Shown here piece by piece: positions 61,959-64,000 of a stretch of 64,000 nt of DNA. Location: NCBI GenBank assembly GCA_030653935.1, contig JAURYL010000116.1, positions 19,730-83,729 on the forward strand. The letters are read 5' to 3'. Position numbers and translations under genes: made by a program. Under the pieces are notes generated by a model. It was given only the letters and a program-made list of their open reading frames with translations, made no database searches and had not been told where the DNA came from. Numbering within the stretch: position 1 is the stretch's first letter; every line of letters begins with the position of its first letter. The DNA is from Pseudomonadota bacterium (lineage in GTDB: Bacteria; Pseudomonadota; Gammaproteobacteria; Burkholderiales; Thiobacillaceae).

Positions 61959-62007
61959 GGCCTGGAGACGCGGCTATACTTTTGCGCCGTCTTACCCACG
62001 AGAGCCA

Positions 62008-62033
62008 TGTAGCGCCGGCATCCTTGCCGGCAT
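62008..62033. repeat. Family B half-repeat
   Basis: TGTAGCGCCGGCATCCTTGC followed by CGGCAT, the same as the left arm found inside aroE, between the LysR and Uma2 genes. Confidence 0.8.
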
Positions 62034-62096
62034 GCCAGGGCAAGCCAATAACACCGCGCTACCGATCAGACGCGTTCAACCAAGGAGTCCAGGTTC

Positions 62097-62681
62097 ATGG
62101 GCCTGCCGCAACCCGCGCCACACTTCAACCTCGACGGCTACATGGCCTGGGAAGCCAGGCAAGCCGAACGCCACGAATACGTTGCTGGTGAAGTATTCGG
62201 CAGAGAAGGCGCAAGCTCAACGCACAACATCATCAACGGCAATCTGGCCATCGGATTGCGTTCCGCACTGCGCGGCACGCCCTGTCGCGTCTTTCTCATC
62301 GACATGAAGCTGCGCGTCGACGCCGCCGACGCGGTGTTCTACCCGGATGTGCTGGTGACCTGCGACCCCCGCGACAAGACCCCGGAAGCCGATACCGCCA
62401 AGCGACACCCCAGCCTGATCGTGGAAGTGCTCTCGGATTCCACCGCCGCCTACGACCGCGGTTTCAAGTTCGAGCAGTACCGCGCGATCGACACCCTGAG
62501 GGAATACCTGCTGGTAGAACAGAACCGCCGCCATATCGACCTGTTCCGCCGCGGCGAGGAGGGCCGCTGGGTGCTGGAACCGATCAGCGACACGAACAAG
62601 ATCGCATTGCTCGACACCCGCGTGACGCTGTCTCTCGACGAGCTATACGAGGACGTGGAGTTCGCCGAGCAGGCGGAATAG
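62097..62681 (+). CDS. Uma2 family (DUF820) putative PD-(D/E)xK nuclease
   Basis: 194 residues. Restriction-endonuclease-like fold of the Uma2 group: ERHEYVAGEVFG near the start, the metal site formed by Asp in AVFYPDVLVTCD and Glu in SLIVEVLSDST, and KFEQYRAIDTLREYLLV. The family is common in cyanobacteria and some proteobacteria; its role is unknown, with links to mobile DNA suggested. The ATG at 62097 is chosen from the fold. The gene stands alone. Confidence 0.85.
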   Translation: MGLPQPAPHFNLDGYMAWEARQAERHEYVAGEVFGREGASSTHNIINGNLAIGLRSALRGTPCRVFLIDMKLRVDAADAVFYPDVLVTCDPRDKTPEADTAKRHPSLIVEVLSDSTAAYDRGFKFEQYRAIDTLREYLLVEQNRRHIDLFRRGEEGRWVLEPISDTNKIALLDTRVTLSLDELYEDVEFAEQAE

Positions 62682-62948
62682 GCGGTACGGGGCGGATACG
62701 CAACGGCGCGGTATTCAACGTATCTCTTGGGATGAGCAGGGTTGCCATTCAAAAACCCGGGGGGTTGCTGGATTATCAGTTTTTGCAGACCTCATTCATG
62801 GTCTTGGTTTGGCTGCCGGCATGGCCATGCCGGCAGCCAAAAAACTGAGGGCGGAAGACACGGAAGTCCTGGCCTCCATGGCCAGCCGCTGCGCCGACCC
62901 ACTTCTTTTCGAGGCGCGTCTCCTGGCGATCGCCGAGTTGCTCGATAG

Positions 62949-64000
62949 GAGACGCTGGACACCCTCGAATTGACGAATGGCCAGGTGCTGGAACAGAAGA
63001 CCCAGCCCCACTATCTGGAAGAGCGGATCATCGGCCGCGTCTATACCTACACCGACACCACCCAGCGCCGCCAGGAAGAGACGGACCGCCGCGTCGCCGC
63101 CATTGCCTTCGAGTCACAGGAGGCCATCGCCATCACTGATGCCAATCAGGTCATCCTCAAGGTTAACCAGGCCTTTACCCGGATCACGGGTTACAGCGTT
63201 GGGGAGGCGGTTGGCAATAATCCTGGGCAACTACTCAAGTCCGGCCGCCACGATGCCGCCTTCTACCGGGAAATGTGGGCCCACCTCGAGTGCGACCGGC
63301 ACTGGCAGGGCGAGATATTGAATCGGCGCAAGAATGGCGCGGTGTTCCCGGAGTGGCTCACGATCACCGCCGTAATGGATGAATCTGGTCAGGTCACTCA
63401 CTATGTCGCCGCCTTTTCCGACACTTCCCGCAACAAGAAGGCCGAGGCGGAAATCCACAATCTGGCCTTCTATGACCCGCTCACCGAACTCCCCAACCGG
63501 CGTCTCCTGCAGGATCGCCTCGACCATGCACTGGCCGCAAGCGCGCGCAGCCAGCGCTTCGGCGCCATCCTGCTCATCGACCTCGACCACTTCAAAGAGC
63601 TGAACGACACCAAGGGCCATGCCATCGGTGACCTGCTCCTGATCGAGGTCGCCAACTGTCTGCGCGCCAGCGTGCGGGAAGAAGACACCGTAGCCCGCTT
63701 GGGCGGCGACGAGTTCGTCGTCATCCTGGCCGATCTCGGTCTGGAAACCGACCAGGTCGCGACCCAGGCCGAGGCCGTTGCCGAAAAAATAAGAGACGCA
63801 CTCACCCAGCCATTCCAGTTGCAGAACCACGAGCACCGCACTTCGCCGAGCATTGGCATCAACCTCAGACTTCCTGATCCCGGCCGGGTTATGGCCGTGC
63901 TTTCAGGAAACATGAATGGCACGAAGCACGAGCGTTTCCAGGTAGCCCCCGGATGCAGCCCGCCCACAGAAGGTTCAAGCGGGAACCCCCCTTTTCCAAA
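62949..64000 (+). pseudogene. Truncated PAS-PAS-GGDEF diguanylate cyclase remnant
   Basis: From 62949 (just after an in-frame TAG at 62946-62948) the frame stays open to the window edge. It starts in the middle of a PAS domain (ETLDTLELTNGQVLEQ), continues with a complete second PAS domain (AIAITDANQVILKVNQAF) and a GGDEF domain (DPLTELPNRR, LLIDLDHFKELND, RLGGDEFVVIL), and breaks off at SPSIGIN, after which about 40 residues are unrelated. Both the N terminus and the last quarter of GGDEF are missing. An internal GTG (62985) could still start a product, but with a broken cyclase domain. The 250 bases upstream hold no intact gene. Confidence 0.8.
63986..64000. repeat. Start of a family D repeat at the window edge
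   Basis: CCCCCCTTTTCCAAA matches the left hairpin of the family D repeats at 51552 and 50717. It is cut by the window end. Confidence 0.7.

Noticed and set aside
62742..62948. 68-codon frame before the GGDEF remnant
   Set aside because: Composition looks random (many Trp, Cys, His), and the stop lies in the frame that then becomes the PAS domain; probably decayed DNA.

Overview
The window looks like a chromosomal segment of a GC-rich, motile, nitrous-oxide-respiring betaproteobacterium, probably of the Rhodocyclales/Sterolibacteriaceae neighbourhood. The gene pairs slpA-ispH, aroE-mtgA and DUF4124-glnL-glnG, the NtrC/sigma-54 glnA promoter, the sigma-28 chemoreceptor promoter and the Sec-type nos cluster all fit. 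The genus is an inference; no rRNA gene is present.

Layout. 1-11.2 kb: a chemosensory cluster (HD-GYP protein, protoglobin chemoreceptor, NIT-domain chemoreceptor, CheA with a receiver, CheB, HPt-receiver protein, CheC-like phosphatase, diguanylate cyclase). It appears to couple oxygen and nitrate/nitrite sensing to c-di-GMP. 11.5-17.8 kb: housekeeping genes slpA, ispH, mgtE, a FliA-dependent chemoreceptor, mtgA and aroE. 17.8-22.9 kb: nitrogen control (glnA with NtrC sites, glnL, glnG). 23.3-25.8 kb: a VapBC-type toxin-antitoxin pair, an AEC transporter and small unknowns. 26.0-38.1 kb: a clade II (Sec-dependent) nos cluster, nosZ-cytochrome c-nosB-nosD-nosG-nosH-nosF-nosL-nosY-tlpA-nosD2-orf, mostly with start/stop overlaps. 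38.3-48.4 kb: a defence island, hsdM-hsdS-ptuA-ptuB-hsdR on the minus strand, that is a type I restriction-modification operon with a Septu-like ATPase/HNH pair embedded between hsdS and hsdR. The island lies between an intact gene and a 5'-truncated second copy of that same gene, the last gene of the nos cluster. 48.4-49.1 kb: a Phd/PIN toxin-antitoxin pair. 49.2-60.9 kb: an rnf operon (minus strand) in which an oversized pyruvate:ferredoxin oxidoreductase with a C-terminal ferredoxin domain sits between rnfB and rnfC. 61-64 kb: a divergent LysR regulator, a Uma2-type protein and a decayed PAS-GGDEF gene.

A second theme runs through the window. At least six families of short palindromic or tandem repeats fill the intergenic spaces and have also entered genes in frame. 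They lie inside cheA, the cheC-like gene, aroE, nosG and nifJ, in the signal-peptide regions of nosD, nosL, the tlpA-like gene and nosD2, and in the C-terminal tails of rnfG and of the unknown gene beside rnfD.

How the genes work together: NosZ with its accessory proteins reduces N2O. PFOR plus Rnf links pyruvate oxidation to reduced ferredoxin and membrane energetics. NtrBC controls glutamine synthetase. The chemosensory cluster could tune surface attachment or motility to electron-acceptor supply. The defence island is a recent-looking insertion of lower GC content.
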